Assembly: GCA_036785325.1 (NCBI GenBank)
Contig: JAXIVH010000007.1
Location: 12,088,518-12,152,517, forward strand
Direction: 5' to 3'
Length of the DNA: 64,000 nt
From: Urophycis tenuis
Taxonomy: Eukaryota > Chordata > Actinopteri > Gadiformes > Phycidae
The notes under the pieces were generated by a model, which saw nothing but the letters and a program-made list of their open reading frames with translations, ran no database searches and was not told the DNA's origin. Positions 30,258 through 41,126 of the stretch are shown piece by piece. How positions within the stretch are numbered: the stretch's first letter is position 1; each line of letters starts with the position of its first letter. Position numbers and translations under genes: made by a program.

Positions 30258-31805
30258 TCTTAAATGAAGTCTAAGACAGCAATTTTCTATTTCTTAGAGT
30301 GTAATGAGTCATGGAAGTAATCCCAGACGATGTTCTCAACCTCTGGCATACATCTTCTCACCGTTGTGGTGATGTCGTTTGGTTAGTTAACAATTAGTTA
30401 ACAATTTCACCAGTTTGTTATATAGTCACTGCATTAACTCTCGCAAAAGGATAAGCCAGAAAGCAGTTATATGTAAATATCATCAACACACCAGGATTAC
30501 AAACACAATGTTAACAACTAACCCACTGTGAAGATGTCATGTTGTGCTGAATGTGTGGGTTAGTAGATCGGGTTTCCAGTCAGTACTCATAGGTTTTGAA
30601 TAAGGATTTATTGTCAGTGACCATAACATGATTTGGTTGGACCTTATTTGAGTGTTGCTTGTTTTGGTTCACTATTCAAACCAGTCAACGTCATTTGAGT
30701 GTTGTTGGGTTTTCTGTGGTCTTTCTTTTGTGGTGTGCCCTTGTGCCCAAAAAACATTTGAATCCCTGAGAAATATATGTGTGTGTATTATACATGTCTA
30801 TATATACACACAATTTGTGAATTTCCCCCATGAGGGATTAGTAGAGTCTTATCTTATAATTTGGTTGTTGGGTTATCATGACATTTGAACCCGACAGAAG
30901 GTTCAGATGTTTGTGTATTTATTTATTTCGGATTCATTGGAAGCAGTGCTGATAATATATCATGATATACATGTTTGTGTACGTATGTATATATCGTTCA
31001 TACCTCAGGTACAGTTGCAGTAGTTTGAGGGTGTGACGGCAAATTAACCGGCAACCGGCTTCTAGATGCCGTTCTTTGTTCAGGGGTTTGCTGTGGTCGT
31101 GACACGCTCCAAAATAAAGCAATCACTGCCTCTCGAGTTACAAACTGGACTTTTATTTTCGTGTTTTGCAGTGTCCACAACTTAATTCATTATTATAGAA
31201 AACAAACAAAAAAGAGAGCGGTCAAAAAACATTATGGCTCTCCCCTGTCTCATCTCATCTCATCTGAGACACCTGTGCCACTCTCCCCTTTTGTGTTCTC
31301 ATTTCCTGGGAGGTGGCATCACAATTATGAATAATCAAAAACAGTAAAATGAAATCATAACATTTCATCAAAACAGTTATGCTCCTGTTCAATAATATTA
31401 ATGATAATAGTAATCAAACAAAATATGCAAGAATGGCTCTAATAGAGGGTACTTAATAACTTAAACGCTACTTAATAATTTAGGTTGCCAACAACGCCAC
31501 TCTGGGAATGTCACCCAGAGAATGACAGGATGCACAGCTCTGTTACTCAAGGCCAGAGATGTGGTTCCACTTACAAATACAACTTTTATTATTGTCAGAC
31601 AATGGTTAAAACGTCAAGTAAAACACCATCCACACAGGGAGGGGAGGGGAAAACAAACCAAACTAATCAGTGGCTTACCGAATGGAGGGCAGCCAATGAG
31701 GGCAGGGGAGGAATCCACCAAAATAAAACTAAGAGAAATCACCCAGGCTCACGTAACACGCACGGCAGTGAAGAACCAATTCCCAGGGAGCACAGCACAC
31801 AAAGG
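30258..31805. other. non-coding interval with a LINE tail
   Basis: A LINE-type 3' end (GAATTTCCCCCATGAGGGAT...TCTTATCTTAT) lies at about 30818-30862. The rest (for example a GC-mixed patch at 31035-31320) has no recognisable gene. The frames across it are chance. Confidence 0.4.
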
Positions 31806-32142
31806 AAATGGAGGAGGGGGTACCATCACCACCAGCACCACCGGCCCTCTGTCACTGGAAAGGGAGGAGGGGGTACCATCACCACCACCACCACCAGCGG
31901 CCCTCAGTCACTGGAAAGGGAGGAGGGGGTACCACCACCACCAGCCCTCAGTCACTGGAAAGGGAGGAGGGGGTACCACCACCACCAGCCCTCTCACTGG
32001 AAAGGGAGGAGGGGGTACCACCACCACCAGCCCTCAGTCACTGGAAAGGGAGGAGGGGGTACCACCACCACCAGCCCTCTCACTGGAAAGGGAGGAGGGG
32101 GTACCACCACCACCAGCCCTCAGTCACTGGAAAGGGAGGGAG
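31806..32142. repeat. 42/44-bp minisatellite, about seven copies
   Basis: The unit GGAGGAGGGGGTACCACCAC plus CACCAGCCCTCAGTCACTGGAAAG alternates with a 2-bp shorter version lacking AG. The first copies have expanded CAC runs. Because the unit lengths are not multiples of three, several long repetitive frames arise, none of them convincing as genes. Confidence 0.9.
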
Positions 32143-32639
32143 AGATGGAGCAATTAGTACAGTCCCAAAAAATAAACCAAGATAATAAAGTTAAGTTTAC
32201 TGGGACCTTGTGGTCTTCATTTGTCATTTGTCATTCCCATGTTTTTTAGACATAGGGCCGAAATTCGTTCTCTGCATTTGACCCATCCTATTGTACATAG
32301 GAGCAGTGGGCTGCTATGATCAGTGCCCGGGGGTAACTAATAAGAAAATCAAAAAGTGGCCAACATAAATCACAAAAATCACATCAAATGAAATAAACTA
32401 AGTAGATGAAACCAAGAAAACAACTTTAATTTAAACAAAACAACAAAATGAAGCTAAAACAAATAACTGGTTTAACAAAAAGAAAACAAAATGAAACAAA
32501 AGCAAAATGACCATAACAAATGTTCCTGAATCAATTACCCCTACTCAAAAGTGGCTTAGCCAGCCACTAGTGATGCAACCTGGACACATCATCAGTGATG
32601 TTACCTGGGATCTTTGAGTGTTTCGGGTCATTTCAACGT
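32143..32639. other. AT-rich interval with a SINE-tail-like piece
   Basis: CATTTGACCCATCCTATTGT...AGCAGTGGGCTGCTATG (32270-32330) matches, on the opposite strand, the 3' body of the SINEs at 35161 and 42566. The remainder is AT-rich without genes. Confidence 0.5.
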
Positions 32640-34335
32640 CATACACTCTCCTCCAGGCGACCCAGCCGGGGGTGATCAATCCCCCAACTTGTGTCCAGGT
32701 GGCGCTACCCTACCCACGGATCTTCTCTCCTGATCCACAGCCAACGTGAGGCAACCTCTGCTGCCTCTGTGGCCTCCTTGATGGCCCTTCGCTTACTGGC
32801 CCCCCTGATGCCCAGCATGCTGTAGACCCTGCAGAGGGACTGGCCTGCGAACCCTCCACTTCCCACCTCAATGGGCTCACATCTTGCTCGCCACCTGTTC
32901 AGTCGACACTCCTCCACCAGAGCCTGGTACTTAGCCCTCTTTCTCTCGTTGGCCTCCTCGATGTGGTCTTCCCAAGGGACCGTAAGCTCCAGGAGCACGA
33001 CCTGCTTGGAGGATGCTGAGGTCAGCACCACATCTGGCCTTAGCGATGTTGTGGCCACATTCTCTGGGAACTTTAATTGTTTCCCCAGGTCAACCTTCAG
33101 TTCCCAGTCTTGTGCCATTGCTAGCAGGCCAGAGGAGGAGGTCTTGGCAGCAGCTGGTGGTTCTTCCCCAGCTCTGATGAAGGAGGTGGTCTTCTTCTCT
33201 GGGCGGAGGCGCTTGCAGTGGGCAATTCCGCTGCAGATGGTGTTCGCTATAGCCTTCAAGACCTGGTCATGACGCCAGCGGTAGCGCCCCTCGCTCAGGC
33301 CTCTCGGACAGCAGCTCAAGATGTGCTCCAGGGTCCCTCTCTTCTGGCACAGAGCGCACGCTGGAGACTCCACCTTCCCCCAACAGAACAGGTTAGACGG
33401 GCTTGGCAGTACGTCATAGACGGCCTGGATCAGAATTTTTAAGCGCTGGGGCTCGGCTCTCCACAGCTCATTCCAAGTGACTTTGCGCTCTGTCGCCTGC
33501 TCCCAGCGTGTCCAGGCTCCCTGGCTCGCTCTTCTTCCACTACTGCTCGCACCTCTTCCTGGAGCAGCGCTCTCCTGTCCTTCCCCTCTGCCTTGTCGTA
33601 GCGAGGTGTTGTAATGCTACCCAGGCCTGCCCTTCCCTGAGCCACTGTCCCAACCAGAGCCCTGTGCCGCAGCCGTGACTCAGCAACATCCACTGCCTCT
33701 GCTGCCCTCCATTTCCGCCCAGTTCTAACTTCGATCCCAGCTTGAGAGACTTTTGGGTCAGCTGACTCTCTGTATTGCAGCACCTCCCTAGTACGGCTCA
33801 CCTTAAATTCTTCATTCAGGCTGCTGATGGGGAGCTTCAGCATGTTGTTTTTCCCATACAGGGCGGACCCAGCCACTTCCGCAGGAACCTGCTGACTCTC
33901 CTCTCAAAGCCCTCGACTGTGGAAATCGGGACCTCGTACACCAGGAGGGGCCAGAGAATCCTTGGGAGGATGCCATGTTGGTAAACCCAGGCCTTGAACT
34001 TGCCCGGTAGGCCTGACTTATCCACAGTGGTTAGCCAAGCCTCCAGCTCCTGGTTGGTTATCTGGCTGCCTTGTCCTTCAAGCTGCAATCAAACACCTTC
34101 CCCAGGCTCTTCACTGGTTTGTCGGTGATGAATGGTATCTGGACGCTGCCAAGTGTGAAGTGGAACTTGCTGGTGATCTTTCCTTTCTTCAGCACAAGGG
34201 ATCTGGATTTTGCAGGCTTGAAGGTCATGCGGGCCCAGGTGGTTAGTTCCTCCAGGCCCTTCAGGATCCACCTGCCCCCTGGGACGTAAGACGGGAAGAT
34301 TTTTTGACTGCACAGTAGCCCTGGAAAACATCATA
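32640..34335 (-). mobile_element. LINE with restriction-like endonuclease, partial
   Basis: On the minus strand the C-terminal frame at 33373-32705 contains a C-x2-C...H...C knuckle (CALCQKRGTLEHILSC), WRHDQVLKAIA, the endonuclease part TTSLRPDVVLTS and VVLLELTVPWED, and ASRWLWIRREDPW. Upstream in broken frames lie the linker parts (LPISSLNEEFKVSRTREVLQ, GLPGKFKAWVYQHGILPRIL) and the end of the reverse transcriptase. The catalytic RT core is missing; at about 34335 the sequence passes into an unrelated LINE. It is dead and the same family as 20150 and 59471. Confidence 0.72.
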
Positions 34336-34339
34336 ACCT

Positions 34340-35160
34340 TTGTCTTCTCAGTGTTCAAAACCAGCTTCAGCCTTTGCAGATGGGCCTGAACAACATCAAA
34401 GGCCGACTGTAAGATTTTGAAAGCTTGCACAACAGACGAGATGCAAAACAATAAATTATTGTGTCGTCTGCATAAAAATGATAAAGGGCATCTGACAAAT
34501 TATTGCAAAGATCATTTATATAGATCGAAAACAAAATGGGTCTCAACACCGACCCTTGAGGTACCCCCTTTGAAACACTCAAAAATGTTGATGAGGACCC
34601 TGCCATCTGGACACACTGTGATCTGCCCGATAAATAATTTCTGAACCAAGAAACTGCATGCTCAGATAAGCCCACTTTGTGCAATGTGTCAATCAGGATA
34701 TTATGATCGACGGTGTCGAACGCCTTGGATAAGTCAATAAATAAGGCTACACATACTTTCTTTACATCCAGCGCTTCAATGATGTCACTTAGAACCTTAA
34801 GGGCTGCAGAAACAGTGCTATGTTTTTTCCTAAAGCCAGATTGGTATATTGATAAGGTGCTAGTTTCATCAAGGAAATCCTTTAATTGACTGCTGACAAG
34901 TCTTTCGAAGACCTTTGCTAAAATGCACAGCTTCGAAATTGGCCTGTAGTTGTTCACAATTGCGGGATCTCCTCTTTTTAGCAGAGGAAGAACAAAGGCA
35001 GACTTCCATATACTTGGAACCTCACTATTACGGAGACTCAGGTTATACAAATTTGATAAAGGCTGAGCAATAAAGTCTACAACCAACTTAAGAAAGTAAG
35101 GTTCAAGCTGATCAGGGCCGGCAGATTTCTTTGGGTCCAGCTGTTTCAATTCTCTAGACA
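34340..35160 (-). mobile_element. CR1/Jockey-superfamily LINE reverse transcriptase fragment
   Basis: A minus-strand frame reads LKQLDPKKSAGPDQLEPYFL, then NNYRPISKLCILAKVFERLV, FIDLSKAFDTVDH, SKGVPQGSVLRPILFSIYIN and HFYADDTIIY. These are canonical RT motifs with an intact YADD. It is cut on one side by the restriction-endonuclease LINE and on the other by a SINE. Both joins are continuous in one frame, but this is a chance fusion. Confidence 0.72.
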
Positions 35161-35347
35161 CATAGGAGCAGTGGGCTGCTATGTTCAGCGCCCGAGGAGC
35201 AAGTTGGGGTTCAGAGTCTTGCTCAAGGACACTTCGACATGCAGACAGTTTGGAGGTGGGGATCAAGGGTATCGAACCGCCGACCCTACCCTTAGTGGAC
35301 GACCCGCTCTGTCCATCTGCTCTATCCACTGAGCTACTGCCGCCCCA
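35161..35347 (-). mobile_element. tRNA-derived SINE, nearly full length
   Basis: Read on the minus strand it starts GGGGCGGCAGTAGCTCAGTG, contains a GGTTCGATACC B-box, and continues with the body CAACTTGCTCC...GCAGCCCACTGCTCC. It is the same family as 42566. It sits directly against the LINE reverse transcriptase. Confidence 0.75.
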
Positions 35348-35485
35348 TTTTTTTGTGTCTTGAAAAACGCTTGAAAACAAACAAATGTCTTGTAATGCCA
35401 CATGCCTTCTTCTATAGGGATGATCTCTCTCTCTCTCTCTCTCGTCTGGACAGCCTTTACCAGAGGTCAGATGTGATGAGCAGTC
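35348..35485 (+). promoter_or_regulatory. 5' flank of the lectin pseudogene
   Basis: A TC-microsatellite followed by TCTGGACAGCCTTTACCAGA and GGTCAGATGTGATGAGCAGT matches the 5' flank of the four intact lectin genes, where a TCAC repeat occupies the place of the TC repeat. Confidence 0.6.
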
Positions 35486-36212
35486 ATGAAGAACACACAG
35501 CCAGTACCGGTTTCTGTTTCTGTTCCTTCTCTCTCTGTCCACCAGCACTCCCCTGCTTGTTAAGGCCTCCATAGATTGCGTCAGACATACAGTATCTATA
35601 ATAATCTGTTAAGTTTTTCAAGGAAACGGCCACTTAGCCATTGCAAGGAGTGCACTTGATGTAAAACATTTTTCAGACATTCGTGACGGAATGTCCTACA
35701 ACCATTATGCTTACAATGGTAAATGCTGGGTCGGCCTCTATAGGCACAAGGATGTGTGGAAATGGACTGGCAATCAGACCAACTCCCTCCCTGTTGGGAT
35801 CTCCTCTATAGGGAAACGCTACAGATGTGGTATAGTATCAACAGGTCAGCTGTTCAACTACCGATGTCCCGCCAAGATGTATGTTCTTTGTGAGAATAGA
35901 CGCCTGGTGTTGGTGAAGGAGCAAAAGACATGGGAGGAAGCTCTCCTCCACTGCAGGGCTCTTGAAGAATCAAAGCAGATGGACCTCCTCAGCTTTCACA
36001 ACATAGAAGAGTCGTCTTACACTCAGAACAAGATGGCCCTGGCCCAGGTGGAGGAGGTGTGGATCGGTCTGCGCAGGCTGGCGGGCCGCTGGCTGTGGAT
36101 GGACCAGACCGCCCGTGGCGATATTTCCCCTGTCTGGGAGAGGCCAGCAGGCAAGGAACTGTGTGGAGAGGAGAAGCTTCTTCTGTCTGAAACAGGCTTG
36201 AGTTTGATTTGA
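35486..36212 (+). pseudogene. C-type lectin-like gene copy, degenerate
   Basis: The ATG context and leader match the intact genes, but the signal peptide frame runs to a stop after about 18 codons. The body is recognisable in shifted frames: NGHLAIARSALDVKHFSD, then KCWVGLYRHKDVWKWTGNQT, then the conserved second domain LVLVKEQKTWEEALLHCRAL and VWIGLRRLAGRWLWM. After GDIS about 45 bp present in the intact genes (ECPAKGTHCG and neighbours) are missing and the frame changes, so the last cysteines are lost. It is clearly more diverged than the tandem copies. Its 3' flank resumes at 39906. Confidence 0.8.
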
Positions 36213-36224
36213 TGAGTTCAAGTT

Positions 36225-36880
36225 CAAGTTCAAGTAACTTTATTGTCAAATATGCTACATGGCAGGCATATAGCACAGATGAAATTGCAGTCCTCTCAGA
36301 CCAACGGTGCAAAATGAACTATCAGACAAACAAACAGACAGTGTACAGACAACACAAAAGACAAAGTACAAAATACAAAAGTGAAAGTGAGGTAGTGCAT
36401 TTTAGAGTGCAAAAAGTGCAGATACTGTAGTTTGTTTGTTTGTTTTTATTTAGATCACCATTAGCTTTTGCAAAGCAGCAGCTATTCTTCCCGGGGTCTA
36501 TCAAATTTCAGTGTGACAAATACAATGTAGAAATACACAGAATAATAACAGACATGACATACATTACATGAGTACATATCATAAAACAAAAAGGACACAC
36601 AGACAATACGTAATTACATTTCACATAAAACATGGTTGACATCACAAAACAAATACAAAACAAATACAAAACAAAACAACACAAAAAGACAGCTGCATCA
36701 ATCAAAGTTCATATTTAGATAATGACTTTAAAGTTGTTTTTTAAAACTATATAGATTTAATTGAGTAATATGATAAGGGAGTAAGTTCCACTGTTGCATT
36801 GCCCTATATATAACTGTACGTTAAAACATAAAACATGTGCCACTGAACTGAAAGACAAATTTCTATAAATAATAAGAGGT
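36225..36880 (-). repeat. two LINE 3' tails in minus orientation
   Basis: CAAGTTCAAGTAACTTTATTGTCAAAT (36228 onward) and GTTTTTATTTAGATCACCATTAGC (36441 onward) are minus-strand LINE 3' ends followed by AT-rich 3' UTR sequence. They mark the start of the 3.7-kb insertion block in the lectin pseudogene's flank. Confidence 0.5.
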
Positions 36881-38325
36881 GCTTCCCATGGGTTCACCAC
36901 CCGTGGGAGGGGCCAAAGGGGTCGGGTGCGATGTGAGCTGGGCGGCAGCAGGAGGCGGGGACCTGGGCGGTCCGACCCTCGGCTGCAGAAGCTAGCTCTG
37001 GGGACGTGGAACGTCACCTCTCTGGCGGGGAAGGAGCCGGAGCTGGTGTGCGAGGCTGAGAGGTACCGGCTAGATATAGTCGGGCTCACCTCGACACACA
37101 GTTTGGGCTCTGGAACCAGCGTCCTTCAGAGGGGTTGGACTCTTTTCCACTCTGGAGTTGCCCCTGGGGAGAGGCGCCGAGCGGGGGTGGGAATGCTTAT
37201 TTCCCCCCGGCTTGGTGCCTGTACGTTGGGGTTCACCCCGGTAGACGAGAGGGTAGCCTCCCTCCGCCTTCGGGTGGGGGACGGGTCCTGACTGTCGTTT
37301 GTGCTTATGCACCGAACGGCAGTTCAGAGTACCCACCCTTTCTTGAGTCCTTAGGGGGGGTGTTGGAAAGCGCTCCTTCTGGGGACTCCCTTGTTCTGCT
37401 GGGGGACTTCAACGCCCATGTGGGCAATGACAGTGAGACCTGGAGGGGCGTGATTGGGAGGAACGGCCCCCCTGATCTGAACCCGAGTGGTGTTTTGTTG
37501 TTGGACTTCTGTGCTCGGCATGGATTGTCCATAACGAACACCATGTTCAAGCATAAGGGTGTCCACATATGCACTTGGCACCAGGACACCCTAGGCCGCA
37601 GTTCGATGATCGACTTTGTGGTTGTATCTTTGGACTTGCGGCCGCATGTCTTGGACACTCGGGTGAAGAGAGGGGCGGAGCTGTCAACTGATCACCACCT
37701 GGTGTTGGCTCCGATGGCGGGTGAAGATGCCGGTCAGACCTGGCAGACCCAAACGTACTGTGAGGGTCTGCTGGGAACGTCTGGCTGAATCTCCTGTCAG
37801 AATGAGCTTCAACTCCCACCTCTGGGAGAGCTTCAACCATGTCCCGGGGGAGGCGGGGTACATAGAGTCCGAGTGGACCTTGTTCCGTACCTCCATTGTT
37901 GAAGCGGCCGACCGGAGCTGTGGCCGTAAGGTCGTCGGTGCCTGTCGCGGCGGCAACCCCCGAACCCGCTGGTGGACCCCAGCGGTAAGGGATGGCCGGT
38001 GGGACTCCTGAGGCAGCTGATGGGTACCGGCGGGCCAAGCGGAGCGCGGCTTCGGCGGTTGCGGAGGCAAAAACTCGGGTGTGGGAGGAGTTCGGTGAGG
38101 CCATGGAGAACGACTTCCGAACGGCTTCGAGGAGGTTCTGGACCACCATCCGGCGTCTCAGGAGGGGGAAGCAGTGCTCTGTCAACACCGTGTACGGGGG
38201 GGACGGGGCGCTGCTGACCTCGACTCGGGACGTCGTGAATCGGTGGGGGGAATACTTCGAAGACCTCCTCAATCCCACCAACACACCTTCCACTGAGGAA
38301 GCATGGTCTGGGGACTCGGTGGGGG
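36880..38325 (+). mobile_element. Rex3/RTE-like LINE, endonuclease part
   Basis: Plus-strand frames encode LALGTWNVTSLAGKEPELVC, YRLDIVGLTSTHSLGSG, ERRRAGVGMLIS, VVCAYAPNGSSEYPPFLESL, LVLLGDFNAHVGNDSETWRG and SMIDFVVVSLDLRPHVLDTR, then linker parts RTRWWTPAVRD and WGEYFEDLLNPTN. This is the APE-type endonuclease and pre-RT linker of a fish RTE-clade element. The copy breaks off before the reverse transcriptase and contains frameshifts. Confidence 0.72.
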
Positions 38326-38700
38326 GACAGACAAATCTAAGTCCAGTTGTGTTTATGTTTTTTCTTTGAATGGTTTGCTTAGCTTACTTATTTTATTTAC
38401 TGTTGTATAGGCATCTACCTGTTTAGCCTACGTTTCTTTTCTTTCTCTTTTTGGCCTATTGTGTAGGCTTTTTTCCTTGTTTCTGGTCTGCGTCGCATCA
38501 TCGGCCCTGGTTTACTAATTGATTCGATTGACTAATTAGGCATGTATTGGGTGCACCTGTGTCCTATCACCTGGGTCTTTATAAGGGGTGAATGCTGGTT
38601 GTTTGATGACTGATGTCCTGATGAAGAAGTTTTGCTTCGAAACATGTTGGCATCCTATTTTTTAAGCCATGAGTAAATAAAAGGTTTTTTTAATCTTCAC
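38326..38700 (+). repeat. unassigned element tail with hammerhead-like motif
   Basis: The T-rich segment ends with TATAAGGGGTGAATGCTGG, then CTGATGA (38618-38624), a GAAG/CTTC mini-stem and GAAA (38639-38642), then GAGTAAATAAAAGG. The CTGATGA...GAAA pair resembles a hammerhead ribozyme core as reported for Penelope-like elements. No matching coding region is adjacent. Confidence 0.3.
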
Positions 38701-39905
38701 CATCCTCTCGAGTGCCTGGATCCTCCTTCTTTTTGCAAAGAAGATGTTCAGCAGAGAATTGGAACTGTCCCCGGTCTGCGGAGAGGGCTTGTAGTCCGTC
38801 ATGGTTTGGATCCCTCGCCACAGGTTCCTGGTGTCTCTGCTGTTGCTGAAGCAGTCGGCGATCCTGGAGTACCGTTTCTTGGCCTTCCTGATGCCTTATG
38901 CCAGGTCTGTGTACTCCTGGAGGTCTGTGATGTTGTTGTCGGTGGCTGCCAGTCTGACCATGCTCCAGTCGGTGATGAGGAAGCAGTCCTGGAGTGTCTC
39001 TGAAGACCCCTCAGGCCACACGCGTACCTGCTTTGTTGCTGGTCTGATGACTTTAACCAGGGGTCTGTATGCAGGCATTAATATAGTGGTGGTGTGGTCT
39101 GAGACTCCTAGGTGGGGCAGGGGGAGGGCTTTGTAGGCCCCTCTATGTGTGGTGTAAACATTGTCCAGGATGTTATTTCCACGTGTGGGAAAGTTGATGT
39201 GCCCATGGAGTTGTGGAAACACGCTCTTGGAGATTGCATGATTAAAATCCCCAGCCAGGATGAGGAAAGCATCAGGGTGGGCTGCTGCTCACTGATGTGC
39301 TGGTAAAGTTCATACAGTGCCTCGCGCCTGTTGTTGTTGGAGCCAGGGGGATGTATATTTCTACCAGCAATATGGCACTAAATTCCCTCGGCAGGTAGAA
39401 TGGCCAGCATTTAATAACCATAAACTCCACCAGTCTTGAGCAGTGTGTGCAAACCACAGCAGCGTCACGGCACCAGGCATAAGTGATGTAAACACAGAGT
39501 CCCCTGCCGCGAGTCTTCCCCCCCTCGATGAGTAGGTCTAGGTCTTCCCCCCCCTCGACCTGGTAGCATGTTAGCCTGGCCAGTTGAATGGCACAGTCCG
39601 GGACGCTGTCAGTAAGCCATGTTTCCACAAAAACAAAGGCACAACAGTCACTCACAGCCTTGGTAGATGTCTGGAGTAGACGGATATAATTCAGTTTATT
39701 GTCCAGCGAGCGTACGTTGGCCAGTACCATGGTAGGGATAGCCGGCCGATGAGGGCTAGCCACTAGCCTAGCTCGGATACCTCCATGCTTGCCCCTCTTC
39801 TGCTTCCTCATATTCCGCTTGTGGCGCCTCCACTGACGGCTGGTTGCAGGACTGGGGGTCGGTGTTTGAGCAGGTCGCCGGAGCAGATCGCAGTCGCGTA
39901 GTATT
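38700..39905 (-). mobile_element. LINE endonuclease fragment, minus strand
   Basis: The minus-strand frame at 39811-39272 reads IPTMVLANVRSLDNKLNYIR and AFVFVETWLTDSVPD, followed in another frame by HINFPTRGNNILDNVYT, YKALPLPHLGVSDHTTT and LQDCFLITDWSMVR. This is an APE-type endonuclease and linker of the same LINE family as the plus-strand fragment at 21885 and the RT at 41755. Truncated and frameshifted. Confidence 0.7.
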
Positions 39906-40108
39906 AGTTTGCTTCATAGCATCCTTCACTGATAACTTAGTTACGTTACTGGTTCAACAACATAGCTGAAAATGTGAGGTTTAGTGCCCATAGATTTTAG
40001 GAACCCCTTAAACATCTTCAGGAAGGTCATCAAAATTGCGTCATTGTATGTAAATGTTGCATGCAACCATTTTAACAAGATTGTAAAAATACAAACATGT
40101 ATGTACAT
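39906..40108 (+). repeat. 3' flank of the lectin pseudogene, left part
   Basis: GTTTGCTTCATAGCATCC...GTTGCATGCAACCATTTTAAC matches the sequence directly after the stop codon of each intact lectin gene (for example 45389 onward), so the 36213-39905 block was inserted just after the pseudogene's end. Confidence 0.75.
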
Positions 40109-41016
40109 TAGGGGTTGCATGACTTCAGATTTTTTAAAGTCGACTCTAATGTGATGAAAGTCGAGTCGACGTCGACTAGTCGCTGATGACGTCATTCATA
40201 TTTTTTGTCATAAACAAAATCACAGGAGGAGGGAATGTTTTGCATCGATCTGTATTAATTGACATGTACGCCATGTACAATAAAAAAGAAACAGCTCGAC
40301 AGCAACCGCATCCATTCTTTTTATTTTCTTCGAAAGAAACGCGCAGAATAAAAGCGGAAGCGCAGTATAAAAAGTGGAAGCGCTCCACACACTAGGAAGT
40401 CGTTCCAAAATCCGAACGTTCACGAATGCTAGGCAGCACTCCAGCCTCGACTCCCAAGAACGCTCCATAGATCGCGACTCAAGGCCAATTTACACCGGAT
40501 CCGTTTTAGAAGCGTTTTCTAGTCGGCCGTCAGACGGCCTTCAGACGTCAGACGTCAGAATTCCATTCAAACCAGTGCACTGATTTACACCGGCAGCGTT
40601 TTACGCCCGTCTCACGGCCGACCAAAGCTTAACTTTACGCTTCACTTCTATTTTTAAGCGTTTCTGAGGCGTCTCGTTGGACGTGTACGCCTATTATCTT
40701 ATTAAATATAGCCAAACAAACGGCGGCGGTGTGAATTGATACGCCAACGTTACGCTGACGTTATGCTCACGTTACGCTTTCACCTGCGGTGTAAATTAGG
40801 CTTTGGTCGGCCGTGAGACGGGCGTAAAACGCTGCCGGTGTAAATCAGTGCACTGGTTTGAATGGAATTCTATCTCCAGCGGCAGAAAAAACGCTTCTAA
40901 AACGGCTCTGGTGTAAATTGGCCTAAAGTCACACGATCGCCGACTAGTCGACGTCACACGCAAAACGTCATTGTAGTTCTTAAAGTCGACTAGTCGACTA
41001 GTCTGTGTAACCCCTA
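40109..41016. mobile_element. 908-bp hAT-type element in the lectin flank
   Basis: The ends are TAGGGGTT and AACCCCTA, with AAAGTCGACTAGTCGACTAG-like inverted subterminal repeats. The flanks ATGTACAT (40101-40108) and ATGTACAT (41017-41024) are an exact 8-bp target duplication. There is no complete transposase frame. It carries a nested palindrome at 40482-40926. Confidence 0.85.
40482..40926. repeat. nested palindromic element with 71-bp inverted arms
   Basis: AGGCCAATTTACACC at the left and its inverse GGTGTAAATTGGCCT at the right delimit the unit. Within it, 40558-40628 and 40800-40870 appear to be exact inverted copies over about 71 bp, surrounding a short GC-rich centre. A foldback transposon is likely. 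Confidence 0.75.
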
Positions 41017-41126
41017 ATGTACATCACATATATGTACAGCATCTATTGTGAAGATTACAACCTTGTCCTCAAAGTAAAAATACAAATTGACATGTAGTTT
41101 GTAATGATTCATGGTGGTACATTGCT
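41017..41126 (+). repeat. 3' flank of the lectin pseudogene, right part
   Basis: ATGTACAGCATCTATTGTGAAGATTACAA...ACAAATTGACATGTA continues the lectin 3' flank seen at about 45615-45700, confirming that the 908-bp element interrupted it. Confidence 0.7.

Noticed and set aside
31485..32249. Repetitive frames with GYHHHQPS-type repeats
   Set aside because: Several frames of the 42/44-bp minisatellite are open at once; no conserved domain at either end.
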